Source of the DNA: an uncultured Tateyamaria sp.
GTDB taxonomy: Bacteria > Pseudomonadota > Alphaproteobacteria > Rhodobacterales > Rhodobacteraceae
Assembly (NCBI RefSeq): GCF_947503465.1
Contig: NZ_CANNDN010000003.1
Coordinates: 186,001-250,000, forward strand
Reading direction: 5' to 3'
DNA length: 64,000 bases
Position numbers and translations under genes: made by a program. The notes below the pieces were generated by a model. The model was not told the origin of the DNA. It searched no databases and saw nothing but the letters and a program-made list of their open reading frames with translations. Of the stretch, positions 24,032-33,004 are shown piece after piece (within the stretch, counting starts at the first letter, position 1; each line of letters starts with the position of its first letter).

Positions 24032-24921
24032 GCTGGTTCCTTTCGTGCGGTCCGTCGCCAGATGATCAACCCGGACACAACGATGATTGAAGCGCCCAGC
24101 AGCGTCCACGCATCCGGAACATCGCCAAACACAAGATAGCTGGCGACGGCCAGGTACAGAAGAAAGCTGTAGGTATAGGGCATCAACGTATTTGCAGGGG
24201 CAAAGGCATGCGCCCGCGAGAAAATCTCGTGCCCGGCCCAGCCCCAGATGCCAAGGCCAATCATCAGCGCCCATTGCAGTGCCGTTTCGGGCGTCGTCCA
24301 GGCGACAAAGGCCAGCGGGGCCAACGCCACGGCGCCAAAGGCGCTCATCCAGAATTGCATGGTTTCGGCGGCGACAATGCCAGATATCCTGCGGGTGATG
24401 ATGGAATACAGCGCCAGCGAAAACGCATTGTAGACATTCAGGAACGCAATCGCGTGAAAGGTGGCGTCAAAGGGGCGGATCACCACCAACACGCCGGTAA
24501 AGCCCAGAATGATCGCAAACCAGCGCCACGGCCCGACCCGCTCGCCCAGCAGCGGCCAGCTGAGAAAACACACGATGATCGGGGCGGAAAACATGATCGA
24601 CCCGACAACGGTCAGCGGCAGATAGTTCAGCGTGATGAAGTTGAACAGCGTGGCAGAGGCCAGCAGGAACCCGCGCAGCAGCACCAGCCCCATATGCGCC
24701 GACTGAAAACTGGACCAGCTGACCCCCTTGCGCAGCAGCAGCGCGGTCGAAATCAGGAAATGCGGAAAATACCGCATGAACGCCAACTGGAACGCTGGCA
24801 ACCCCGCCAGGAGCAGCCATTTCACGGAGGTGTCGATCAGCGTGAAAAATGCATAGGCCCCCAGCGTCATGACGATGCCAAGGGCCGCGCGGTCTTCGGT
24901 GGGGTGGGCCGCGATGGCCAC
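24028..24921 (-). CDS. DMT-family (EamA) membrane transporter
   Basis: A 297-residue integral inner-membrane protein with about ten hydrophobic segments in two EamA repeats, for example LGIVMTLGAYAFFTLIDTSVKW near the start and LLGASIIVVSGLIIWRRTARKEPA at the end. The GTG at 24921 is preferred because it begins 2 nt after the previous stop. The drug/metabolite superfamily contains exporters and importers. Being embedded between a dehydrogenase and kdgK in a TRAP-fed catabolic operon, it may export a pathway by-product or take up a second sugar acid. Confidence 0.83.
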   Translation of the reverse strand: MAIAAHPTEDRAALGIVMTLGAYAFFTLIDTSVKWLLLAGLPAFQLAFMRYFPHFLISTALLLRKGVSWSSFQSAHMGLVLLRGFLLASATLFNFITLNYLPLTVVGSIMFSAPIIVCFLSWPLLGERVGPWRWFAIILGFTGVLVVIRPFDATFHAIAFLNVYNAFSLALYSIITRRISGIVAAETMQFWMSAFGAVALAPLAFVAWTTPETALQWALMIGLGIWGWAGHEIFSRAHAFAPANTLMPYTYSFLLYLAVASYLVFGDVPDAWTLLGASIIVVSGLIIWRRTARKEPA

Positions 24922-24923
24922 GC

Positions 24924-25811
24924 CTAGCCCTTGAACCGGTCGGCGTAGTAATCCACCATCTGCGACACCATATCGTCTGCCCGCCCGGTGTCGCGTGCAT
25001 CGCTCAGCGCATTCAGCGCACATTTCGACATCACGGATTCCACGCCTGCATCCGACGCCATCTGCGCATAGTATCCCACGTCCTTGGCCGCGTTCTTGAT
25101 GGCAAAGGCCAATTGGTTCGGATCGCCATCCACACCATACCCCTTCACGAAATCCATCATCCCGGATTTCAGCGGCCCGGCCGCCATCACGTCGTACAAC
25201 TCTTGCCGGGACACACCCGCAACATCCGCCATGGCAAAGGCTTCGGCCATCGCGTTGGCCACCGTCATGCCAAAGAAGTTGTTGATCAGCTTGATCGTAT
25301 GCCCCGATCCCAACGCGCCCAGATGGAACACGTTCTCGCCCAGATCATCCAGCACGGGGCGCACGGTGTTGAACGCACCCTCGTCGCCGGCACACATGAT
25401 GTTCAAAAGGCCATCCACCGCATGGGACGGCGTGCGACCCAAGGGCGCATCCAGATAGTGGCCACCCGCCGCGGCAACCTCATTGCCCAGGGTCCGGGTC
25501 GAGCCTGGCAGGGACGTTCCGAAATCAATGACAACCGCACCGGGCTTCAACCCCGCTATCACGCCCTCCGCCCCACGCATCCGCGCCTCGACATTGTCTG
25601 ACGTATCCATGCAAAGCATGACGATGTCGCTGGCCTCGGCCACGGCCTTGGCGGTCGTGACCTCCGTCGCGCCACGCTCCACCGCGCGGTCAACATACGT
25701 TCGCGTCCGGTTCGCAATCACCGTCAGGGCGTATCCCTGATCCTGCAAGCGCCCCACCATGGCCCCGCCCATCAGGCCCAGACCAATAAATCCAATTGTC
25801 GGCTTGCTCAT
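24924..25811 (-). CDS. 3-Hydroxyisobutyrate dehydrogenase-family oxidoreductase
   Basis: A 295-residue beta-hydroxyacid dehydrogenase. Rossmann motif GFIGLGLMGGAMVGRL is at residues 6-21 and the lysine is in GHTIKLINNFFGM at about 170. The substrate loop reads DAPLGRTPSHAVDG instead of the common DAPVSGG, so the substrate is likely not tartronate semialdehyde or hydroxyisobutyrate. ATG at 25811 (after AAAGGA) gives the standard N-terminus. It lies between PhyH dioxygenase 1 and the DMT gene and probably oxidises or reduces an intermediate of the sugar-acid route. Confidence 0.85.
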   Translation of the reverse strand: MSKPTIGFIGLGLMGGAMVGRLQDQGYALTVIANRTRTYVDRAVERGATEVTTAKAVAEASDIVMLCMDTSDNVEARMRGAEGVIAGLKPGAVVIDFGTSLPGSTRTLGNEVAAAGGHYLDAPLGRTPSHAVDGLLNIMCAGDEGAFNTVRPVLDDLGENVFHLGALGSGHTIKLINNFFGMTVANAMAEAFAMADVAGVSRQELYDVMAAGPLKSGMMDFVKGYGVDGDPNQLAFAIKNAAKDVGYYAQMASDAGVESVMSKCALNALSDARDTGRADDMVSQMVDYYADRFKG

Positions 25812-25812
25812 G

Positions 25813-26709
25813 TCACGTATCCTTTTTGCCAATGGTGTCGAAGGCGCGTGTCTTCAGCCCCTTCTGAATTTCATAGATCGAAATCGGGACATCCGGCTGC
25901 GGCTGTGGAATGCGGATGGGAATATCCTTCAGACGCGGTGTCAGCGTCGGCACACCGCACAGCATCCGGGTGTTGTAATCCTCGATCCCGTCCCACTTGG
26001 TCATGCTGCCCATGATGGGAAAGGCATCCGCCGCCATCATCTCGTAGAACAGGATGCGCCGCGCCCGGTCGCTGGTGTTCAACGCGGACCCATGCACGAT
26101 ACGCCCGTGATGGATGCTGATCGACCCCGCAGGCCCGGTCAGTTTCACCGCGTCGGCCATGTCCAGCCCGTTGTCCTCGGGCAGCATCGCACCGGCAAAG
26201 ACGCCGTCCACATGGTGATCAAACAGCGGCCCCTTGTGCGAGCCGGGAAAGACCATGAGCGGCCCGTTTTCCTCGGCCATGTCGTCAATGCAGATGCCGA
26301 TGGCGAGGATGTCGTCATTGGTGTGCGGATAGAACGCATAGTCCTGATGCCATTCCACCGCTGCGCCATAGCCCGCCGATTTCATGTTCAGCTTGGTGGT
26401 GTGCAGCCGCAGGTTCGGCCCGATCAGATCACGTGCCGGGGCAAGGACATGGTCGGAATACATCAGGTCGCGCACAACATCCGATATCGTATGGGGCAGC
26501 TTGATCCGGCGCAGGCGCGGGTCTGCGGGCGTGTGGCTGTCCTCAAGGTCCAGCCGGTCATTGCTTTCGGTCATCGTCGCGGCTTCGTCCTCGAACCGCG
26601 CGATCTCGTCCCTGATCCTGGTCAGCCACTTGTCCGGGATGCGGTTCTCGACCAGAAGATACCCATGCTCTTCATACTGCGCCTTTTGCACTTCGGTCAG
26701 GCATTCCAT
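25813..26709 (-). CDS. PhyH-type Fe(II)/2-oxoglutarate dioxygenase 1
   Basis: A 298-residue phytanoyl-CoA dioxygenase-family protein. The iron ligands are visible: H-x-D in VEWHQDYAFYPH (about residue 118-129) and the distal His in IHHGRIVHGSALN; a 2-oxoglutarate-binding Arg follows in ARRILFYEMM. The family hydroxylates or oxidatively demethylates small molecules. It starts at the ATG overlapping the uxaA stop by 1 nt (TGATG); a GTG 3 nt upstream is possible. A close functional partner may be PhyH protein 2 on the other side of uxaA. Confidence 0.86.
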   Translation of the reverse strand: MECLTEVQKAQYEEHGYLLVENRIPDKWLTRIRDEIARFEDEAATMTESNDRLDLEDSHTPADPRLRRIKLPHTISDVVRDLMYSDHVLAPARDLIGPNLRLHTTKLNMKSAGYGAAVEWHQDYAFYPHTNDDILAIGICIDDMAEENGPLMVFPGSHKGPLFDHHVDGVFAGAMLPEDNGLDMADAVKLTGPAGSISIHHGRIVHGSALNTSDRARRILFYEMMAADAFPIMGSMTKWDGIEDYNTRMLCGVPTLTPRLKDIPIRIPQPQPDVPISIYEIQKGLKTRAFDTIGKKDT

Positions 26710-28211
26710 CACATCACCGCCCCGATCTGCCAGGGCACGAATTCATAGTCGCCCAAGCCCTGCGCTTCGGATTTCGACATCTCGCCCGACGCGACCCGTA
26801 GGAACAGCTCGTAAATCTCGCGGCCCTTCTCCTCCAGCGACACGCCATCGCTCAGCATCGCACCGGCATTCACATCCATGTCCTCGGTCATACGACCATA
26901 CATTTCCGTATTGGTCGCTACCTTGATCGTGGGGCTGGGCTTTGATCCAAATGCCGACCCGCGCCCGGTGGTAAAACAGACAAGATTGCATCCGCCCGCG
27001 ATCTGTCCGGTGACCGACGCGGGGTCATAGCCGGGCGTGTCCATGAACGTGAACCCTCGCGCGCGCACGATGTCGGCGTATTTATAGACCCCGTTCAAGG
27101 GCGTTGTCCCGCCCTTTGCCGCAGCACCCAGCGACTTCTCCAGAATGGTGGTCAGCCCACCTGCCTTGTTGCCGGGGCTCGGGTTGTTGTCCATCGACCC
27201 CTTGTTGCGGGCGGTGTAATCCTCCCACCAACGGATAAGGTCAAGCAACCGCTCGCCCGTCGCCTGATCGACGGCCCGCGCAGTCAGCAAGTGCTCCGCC
27301 CCGTAAATCTCGGGCGTTTCGGCAAGAACACCCGTCCCGCCCTGCGCTACCAGCAGATCGGTGGCATGGCCCAGTGCCGGGTTCGCCGTGATCCCGGACC
27401 ATGCATCGGACCCGCCGCATTGCAGGGCCACCTTCAGCTCCGATGCCGGGCACGGTTCGCGCACCGCCGCGTTGGCCCGCGGCAGCATGGCGTAAACCTT
27501 TTCAATTCCTTTCTCGACCGTACGGCGCAGTCCGGCCACGGACTGAATATTCATCGTCTGGAACAGCGGCCCCTGCTTCAACCCATAGGCTTCGAGCAAC
27601 CAGTCAATCTGGTTCATCTCGCAACCAAGGCCCACCATCAGCACAGCTGCATGGTTGGGATGGCGCGCATAGCCCCACATCACACGCTGCAACGCCTCGA
27701 ACCCGTCGCCGCTGTCGGCCATGCCGCAGCCTGTGCCATGCACAAAGGCGACGACCCCGTCGACATTGGGATATTTGGCCAGAATTTCGGGCGTGAAATG
27801 CGCCGCAATCATCCGCGCGGCGGTGGCGGAACAGTTCACGGACGTGACGATGGCGATGTAGTTGCGCGTGCCGACCTGCCCGTTCTCACGCTTGAACCCC
27901 ATGAATGTATCCGGTGTCCCCGCGGGGACAGGGCGCAGATTGGTGGCAAATTCGTATGCCACGTCCGTGCCACGAAACTCCACATTATGGGTGTGCACGT
28001 GGTCGCCGGCGGCAATGTCCTGCGCCGCATAGCCGATGATCTGTGCGTATTTGCGGATCGGGTCACCCCGCGCCACGGCCTGTGTTGCGATCTTGTGCCC
28101 CGACGGGATCAGCGCCGTGGTCACCACTTTTTCGACCGCGACGCCCACCTCCAACGCGCGGGTGGCGGTGACGACCGTGTCACTGGGATCAAGCCGGATG
28201 ACATCCATCAT
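26709..28211 (-). CDS. uxaA: Altronate/galactarate dehydratase family (UxaA)
   Basis: A 500-residue UxaA/GarD-family dehydratase. An N-terminal SAF domain (VIRLDPSDTVVTAT to AAGDHVHTHNV, residues 2-85) is followed by the catalytic region beginning GFKRENGQVGTRNYIAI, with conserved Cys in VNCSATA and HGTGCGMADSG and the block GGCNLVCFTTGRGSAFG. D-altronate dehydratase yields KDG; related members act on galactarate. The ATG at 28211 overlaps the previous stop by 4 nt; a GTG 6 nt upstream is an alternative. No altronate-producing UxaB homologue is obvious other than the uxuB-like gene. Galacturonate use or another altronate-like acid is implied. Confidence 0.9.
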   Translation of the reverse strand: MMDVIRLDPSDTVVTATRALEVGVAVEKVVTTALIPSGHKIATQAVARGDPIRKYAQIIGYAAQDIAAGDHVHTHNVEFRGTDVAYEFATNLRPVPAGTPDTFMGFKRENGQVGTRNYIAIVTSVNCSATAARMIAAHFTPEILAKYPNVDGVVAFVHGTGCGMADSGDGFEALQRVMWGYARHPNHAAVLMVGLGCEMNQIDWLLEAYGLKQGPLFQTMNIQSVAGLRRTVEKGIEKVYAMLPRANAAVREPCPASELKVALQCGGSDAWSGITANPALGHATDLLVAQGGTGVLAETPEIYGAEHLLTARAVDQATGERLLDLIRWWEDYTARNKGSMDNNPSPGNKAGGLTTILEKSLGAAAKGGTTPLNGVYKYADIVRARGFTFMDTPGYDPASVTGQIAGGCNLVCFTTGRGSAFGSKPSPTIKVATNTEMYGRMTEDMDVNAGAMLSDGVSLEEKGREIYELFLRVASGEMSKSEAQGLGDYEFVPWQIGAVM

Positions 28212-29155
28212 GCACACACCGGGCTGTCAGCCGACCAGCGGTGGATCGGGATGTGGTGCTGCGCCGCAAGCCGGTCACGCGCATCAAACCACGCATCGCG
28301 CCACACCCGCCAGTCGCGCAACTCAGTGTCCGGCGCGCTGCGACTGCGCGCGATAAAGCTGGGGAAATGATCGCGGCCGGTGGGCTGCCCGGTCACGTTA
28401 AACCGCAGATCAAAGGACCAACGGAACCCGTCCGACAGATTGGGCAAGGACGCATGCGGCACAAGCGGGTGAAACAGCACCACGCCGCCCGACCGGACGG
28501 GCAAGGGTACGGCACGCGACGTGTCCAGATGTTCGGGGGCAATGGCCGTCTGCACCTGCGGACAATGCGGCAGCAAGCCGTCGTCGATGCCGGGCACCAC
28601 CTGCAAACACCCGTTTTCGACCGTGGCATCCGTGACGGCGACCCATGCCGTCACCATATCCGTCATGTCCGCATCCTCGTGACCCACGCCGCGATCCTGG
28701 TGCCAGTCGGTAACGGTGATATGGGCGCGTATCTCATCCTCGGCCAAGTCCGGCGCTGGGGGCTTGATACGCACATGCTGGATCGGGTTCGACGTGATCT
28801 CCGGCCCGATCAGGCTTTCGACCACATCCAGCAAACGTTCCTGCACCACCAGATCAAAGATCGCAGGCCCGAAATGCATCGGGCAATCTGCCTCGATCTC
28901 TCCGCCCGGCAGGCTGATGTCCATCGGCTGGAACCAGTCGCATCCGGCCGCATAGGACATGCGCAACTTGCCCCAGAAATCCAGATCTGTCCCCGCGGGG
29001 ACAAGACGACCCTCGGCCACCCAATTTGCATAGAGCCCATCGAGCAATGTGGCATATTCCCTGCGCACCGCGTCAATTACAGGCGCAGGGATTACGTTCT
29101 CGATGACCAGGTAGCCTTGGGTGCGGAACGCCGCGACTTGGGCTTCGGTCAGCAT
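28208..29155 (-). CDS. PhyH-type Fe(II)/2-oxoglutarate dioxygenase 2
   Basis: A 315-residue phytanoyl-CoA dioxygenase-family protein only distantly like protein 1. The H-x-D ligand pair is in VTDWHQDRGVGHEDAD (about residue 151) and the distal His in LFHPLVPHASLPNLS, with Arg in FRWSFDLRF. Translation starts after AGGAGGGG, a strong site, 10 bp downstream of the TRAP permease gene. The order TRAP-PhyH2-UxaA-PhyH1 suggests that the imported acid is hydroxylated or demethylated before or after dehydration. That role is inferred. Confidence 0.86.
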   Translation of the reverse strand: MLTEAQVAAFRTQGYLVIENVIPAPVIDAVRREYATLLDGLYANWVAEGRLVPAGTDLDFWGKLRMSYAAGCDWFQPMDISLPGGEIEADCPMHFGPAIFDLVVQERLLDVVESLIGPEITSNPIQHVRIKPPAPDLAEDEIRAHITVTDWHQDRGVGHEDADMTDMVTAWVAVTDATVENGCLQVVPGIDDGLLPHCPQVQTAIAPEHLDTSRAVPLPVRSGGVVLFHPLVPHASLPNLSDGFRWSFDLRFNVTGQPTGRDHFPSFIARSRSAPDTELRDWRVWRDAWFDARDRLAAQHHIPIHRWSADSPVCA

Positions 29156-29165
29156 GGGACCCCTC

Positions 29166-30788
29166 CTAGAGCAGGATCGAGATGATGGGCGGCCAGATCA
29201 GCAGCACCGACAGAGCGATCAGCTGGATGCCGATGAAGGGCAGGAACCCCTTGAAAATGTCGGTCAGCTGGATGTGCGGCGGCGCCACGGATTTCAGGTA
29301 GAAGGCGGCCGGGCCAAAGGGCGGCGACAGGAACGACACCTGCATGTTCATACAGAACACCACCCCGAACCAGATGGCGACGTGACGCGGGTTCAACTCT
29401 CCGAACAGGCCAATCTCGTCAATGGGCAGCTTCAGCACGATGGGCAGGAACACCGGTATGATCAGCAACACGATGCCCACCCAATCCATGAAGGCGCCCA
29501 TGAACAGCAGTATCAACATCATGAACAGGATCACGGCCATTGTCGGCAGTTCCGAGCCGACGATGAAATCCGCAACATAGGTCGGGCCACCCGCGATGGT
29601 ATAGGCCCCGGCCAGCGCCGTAGCACCAATGGTCACCCAGATGATCGTGCCGGTGGATTTCAGCGTTCGCATCAACGATTCCCACACCAGGTCAAAGGAC
29701 GCCTCGCCCCGGAAGACCGCGATGATGAAGACCGCCATCGCACCCATGCCTGCCGCTTCGGTGATGCCCGTAATGCCGCCATAGATGGACCCCATCACAA
29801 CGCCAATCACCACGATGGGCGGAACGAGGCCCTTGCCCATCGACCACCCCGTCGCGGTGCGGGCGCGGCCAAAGACACCAAAGATCAGCGCCAGCGATAT
29901 CGCCAGCGCAACGCCGAAATAGGTGATGTACGGCGCTGTACCGAACCGCGCCTGTTCCCCTGTGGCTGCCGCGTTCGAGCCCGAGAATTCAAAGAACATC
30001 GCCCGTCCCATAAGGGCCGCGGAAAAGCCCGCGACGACAACGGCGAGGAAGGCAAAGAACAACATCGTTTTTTCGCGTCCCATCGGCTCGCCCGGCACGG
30101 GATCTGGCAACGGGGCGTCCTGCGGGCGCAATTGCGTGCGGATGATGATGTAGATGATGATGAAGGACGCCAGCATGAAACCGGGGATAAAGGACGCGGT
30201 GAACAGCGCCTTGATCGAGGTTTCCGTTATCAAACCGTAAATGATCAGTACGATGGATGGCGGGATCATGGTGCCAAGGCTGCCCGATGCACAGATCACA
30301 CCGATGGCAAGGTTCTGGTTATAGCCCAGCCGCAGCATCTGCGGCAGTGCGATCAGACCCAGAAGCACGACCTCGCCCCCGATGATGCCCGACATGGCCG
30401 CCATGATGACCGCCATGATCGACGTCACGATGGCGATGCCGCCCCGCGTGCGGTTCAGCCACACGTTCAGGGACGAATACATTTCCTTGGCAATGCCGGA
30501 CCGTTCCAGCAGCGCCGCCATGAAGATGAACAGCGGAATGGATATGAGGACATAGTCCGTTAAGAGCCCGTATATTCGCTGGGCGAGGATATTGAGCGGC
30601 CCCGCCCCGGGCCGTCCGGTCAGGATACCATCCCCAAAGGTCCATGGGGCCAGCAGCAATTGCGGCTCGAACTTCATCACCAGCACGCCCACGGCGAGGA
30701 TGGCCGACGCGAGGCCCAACGGCATCCCGATGGCCAAGAGCAGGATCAGCCCCAGCATCAGGACAAGCGAAATAGTACCGATATCCAT
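29166..30788 (-). CDS. dctM: TRAP transporter large permease (DctM)
   Basis: A 540-residue TRAP-T DctM-family inner-membrane protein with about 12 or more hydrophobic segments, including GEVVLLGLIALPQM and CASGSLGTMIPPSIVLIIYG, typical of the family. It is about 100 residues longer than common DctM proteins (around 430); the extra part is a central segment near residues 210-310 with its own membrane spans. It couples ion gradients to uptake of a carboxylate delivered by DctP. It follows dctQ by 4 bp. Confidence 0.93.
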   Translation of the reverse strand: MDIGTISLVLMLGLILLLAIGMPLGLASAILAVGVLVMKFEPQLLLAPWTFGDGILTGRPGAGPLNILAQRIYGLLTDYVLISIPLFIFMAALLERSGIAKEMYSSLNVWLNRTRGGIAIVTSIMAVIMAAMSGIIGGEVVLLGLIALPQMLRLGYNQNLAIGVICASGSLGTMIPPSIVLIIYGLITETSIKALFTASFIPGFMLASFIIIYIIIRTQLRPQDAPLPDPVPGEPMGREKTMLFFAFLAVVVAGFSAALMGRAMFFEFSGSNAAATGEQARFGTAPYITYFGVALAISLALIFGVFGRARTATGWSMGKGLVPPIVVIGVVMGSIYGGITGITEAAGMGAMAVFIIAVFRGEASFDLVWESLMRTLKSTGTIIWVTIGATALAGAYTIAGGPTYVADFIVGSELPTMAVILFMMLILLFMGAFMDWVGIVLLIIPVFLPIVLKLPIDEIGLFGELNPRHVAIWFGVVFCMNMQVSFLSPPFGPAAFYLKSVAPPHIQLTDIFKGFLPFIGIQLIALSVLLIWPPIISILL

Positions 30789-30792
30789 GGGC

Positions 30793-31683
30793 TCAGTCCT
30801 TTGCCTTCACGTGTTGGCCGGTCACGTCGAGATCGCCGACCCCGTCGCTGCCGACCTGTGCCTTGATGCGCTCGATCTCTTCCTCGTCGAGGTCTTCGCC
30901 GCCGTAATGCACCTCTTCCTTGTTCCAGTCGGAAATCAGGTTGATCACGGCCTGGATCGCGACCATGCCCACGACAAACAGCACCATGGGTTTCATCGTG
31001 GCCGGGATCGGCGGGTCAAAGGCAGTGCCGAAGGTTTCCCAGCGATAGAATTTGTCAAACGCTTCGCCATAGCCGCCATAGATCAGGAAGGCGGCAAAGG
31101 TGACGATTAGCAGGGTGGAAATGCAGTCAAAGATGCGTTGCACCCAGCGCGGAACGGCATCGTAAAGCAGAACGATACGGATGTGGCTGCGTTGCTGCAT
31201 GGCGTACAGGCCCGCACACAGGAACACAAAACCAGCGAGCCACAATGACAGTTCGTTGGCCCACAGTGTCGGCGCTTCGAACACGTAGCGCAGGATCACT
31301 TCGTACAACATGACCGATGTCAGCAACAGGATCAGCATCATGGTGACGCGACCGATAAACACGGCCAACCGGTCAGCGGTGCGCCAGCTTTCAAATTCCA
31401 TGCCCGCGCGGCGCACGGTGCGGATGCCAACATAGCCAAAGCCAAGGACACCGATGGCTGCCAGCCAGTCCACAATATCGGCAAACCCGCCAAACAGGCC
31501 GCCAAGGCCCGGGGTCACATCATTGCGTCGAAACAGCGCCGACAGCTTGTCGAATTGGGATGCGTCTGTCGGGGGGTAGAAGTCGAGCGTGAAGGCCGGC
31601 ATGTGCCAGACCACCCAGCCTGCACAGAAGATGAAAGCCAAAGGCACAAGCCACTCGATCGGAGTGCCGGAGCGCACCTGCAT
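30793..31683 (-). CDS. dctQ: TRAP transporter small permease (DctQ)
   Basis: A 296-residue DctQ-family membrane protein, unusually long (common length about 160-200). The typical four-helix DctQ core lies at residues about 100-260 (VTMMLILLLTSVMLYEVILRYVF and WLAGFVFLCAGLYAM). An N-terminal extension adds a membrane span and an external loop, and a charged C-terminal tail (NKEEVHYGGEDLDEEEIERI) is cytoplasmic. ATG at 31683 is taken; a GTG lies one codon upstream. It partners the similarly enlarged DctM. Confidence 0.88.
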   Translation of the reverse strand: MQVRSGTPIEWLVPLAFIFCAGWVVWHMPAFTLDFYPPTDASQFDKLSALFRRNDVTPGLGGLFGGFADIVDWLAAIGVLGFGYVGIRTVRRAGMEFESWRTADRLAVFIGRVTMMLILLLTSVMLYEVILRYVFEAPTLWANELSLWLAGFVFLCAGLYAMQQRSHIRIVLLYDAVPRWVQRIFDCISTLLIVTFAAFLIYGGYGEAFDKFYRWETFGTAFDPPIPATMKPMVLFVVGMVAIQAVINLISDWNKEEVHYGGEDLDEEEIERIKAQVGSDGVGDLDVTGQHVKAKD

Positions 31684-31747
31684 CACGAAGTCCCCCTGTC
31701 ATGAGAAATGGCCTGCGCACGTCTTGTCCCGAGCGGCGTCAGGCGGG

Positions 31748-31774
31748 TTGGGGCCCCGACATGCGGGACCCCAA
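31748..31774 (-). terminator. Stem-loop between dctP and dctQ
   Basis: TTGGGG...CCCCAA form 6-bp outer arms, then one mismatch and a CCCG/CGGG inner stem around a 5-nt loop. It lies immediately downstream of the dctP stop and upstream of dctQ in the same transcript. In many binding-protein transporters such a hairpin stabilises the upstream message or attenuates read-through so that binding protein exceeds permease. It is likely a partial terminator. Confidence 0.6.
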
Positions 31775-31781
31775 GGATCGC

Positions 31782-32807
31782 TTACTCGGACACGAGGCCC
31801 AGCTGTTTCAGGTAGCTCAGGTGCGCATCAACCAGCGCCTTGGCTTCCGGCGTGTCGGCGAATTCGGGCCATGTGGCCTGGGCCGCGTTGCGGAACTTCT
31901 GCAGCTCTTCGGGTGCCCACTTCGACAGGGTCACGCCCTGTTCGCGCAGTTGTGCGGCCGCTTCGGCGTTCTTTTTCTCGAACGTCAGGGCGGTGCGCAG
32001 CGCCAGCGCTTCCATTGCAACCTTCATGATCTTCTGGTGGTGCGCAGGCATCGCGTCAAACACGGCCTTGTTGCATGCCAGGTGATCCGACGGCATCGAA
32101 TGGAAGCCGGGGAAGTTGGCGTATTTCACGATGTCATACAGACCCAGACCCACGTTGTTGGCCAGGCCGGATGCGTCAGCCCCGTCGATGATGCCGGTTT
32201 CCAGCGCGGTAAAGATCTCGGTGAAATCCATCACGATGGGCGAGGCGCCCAGCTTTTCAAAGATCTTGGTTTCCATGCCGGGGGGCGACCGGAATTTCCA
32301 GTCTTTGAAGTCGGCAACCTTTTCGATCGGCTTGGACGAGGCAAAGCTCTCCTGACCGTAGACCCACCAGCCGATCAGCTCCATGCCGTACTTGTTGTAA
32401 AGCGGCGCCGCAGCTTCCTTGCCGCCACCGAAGTACAGCCAGCTCAACTGCTGATAGGGGGTTTCGTAGCCGCCCATGATGTCGCCCACGAACTGGAAGG
32501 CGGAGTTCTTGCCGGTCTGGTAGCCACCACCGGTCATGTCGCAGTCAAGGATCCCGGTGGATGCCGCGTCAAATGTTTCGACCGACTTCACGACCGACGA
32601 CGAGTAGAACATCTCGACCTGGATCTCGCCGTTCGACATGTCCTGAATGTCTTCGATGTACTGTGCCGCCAGCTTGCCCGAGACCGTCTCTGGGGCATAG
32701 TGCGTCTGGATCCGCAGTTTGGTTGAGGCATGGCCGTCGGCCATCGCACCCGTTGCGGCCACAGTGGCCGCGACGACGGCAGCCGCCGCCTTCTTGATAA
32801 ATGTCAT
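31782..32807 (-). CDS. dctP: TRAP transporter substrate-binding protein (DctP)
   Basis: A 341-residue periplasmic DctP-family protein. The signal peptide MTFIKKAAAAVVAATVAATG is cleaved probably after GAMA, and the mature part has the family core (KLRIQTHYAPETVSGKLAAQYIEDI, DGADASGLANNVGLGLYDIV). The conserved carboxylate-binding Arg region is likely KFRSPPGMETKIF. The minus-strand GGGAGGATGAC ahead of the ATG is a strong ribosome binding site. It is first in the long catabolic operon and divergent from the GntR gene. The ligand is presumably a hexuronate or related sugar acid. Confidence 0.93.
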   Translation of the reverse strand: MTFIKKAAAAVVAATVAATGAMADGHASTKLRIQTHYAPETVSGKLAAQYIEDIQDMSNGEIQVEMFYSSSVVKSVETFDAASTGILDCDMTGGGYQTGKNSAFQFVGDIMGGYETPYQQLSWLYFGGGKEAAAPLYNKYGMELIGWWVYGQESFASSKPIEKVADFKDWKFRSPPGMETKIFEKLGASPIVMDFTEIFTALETGIIDGADASGLANNVGLGLYDIVKYANFPGFHSMPSDHLACNKAVFDAMPAHHQKIMKVAMEALALRTALTFEKKNAEAAAQLREQGVTLSKWAPEELQKFRNAAQATWPEFADTPEAKALVDAHLSYLKQLGLVSE

Positions 32808-33004
32808 GTCATCCTCCCTGACATTTTATGTATGCGCACCGGCAGATTCAGTCGCCTGCCTTTGTGTGTCGTGACCTGAGGCTATGCGCAGTTGCCCTCG
32901 CGGGACAACAGAAAAATGAAATTAAGGCGATTTTTGAGATTTATATGGAATTTCGAGATTTCGTGATTTATCGATGTGCAGACTTCGTGTGCCAGAAAAC
33001 TGCA

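Noticed and set aside
32808-33004. GntR operator in the TRAP/GntR divergent region
   Set aside because: Only a direct repeat of TATGCGCA was seen, 52 bp apart, with no clear palindrome; not enough to list as an operator.
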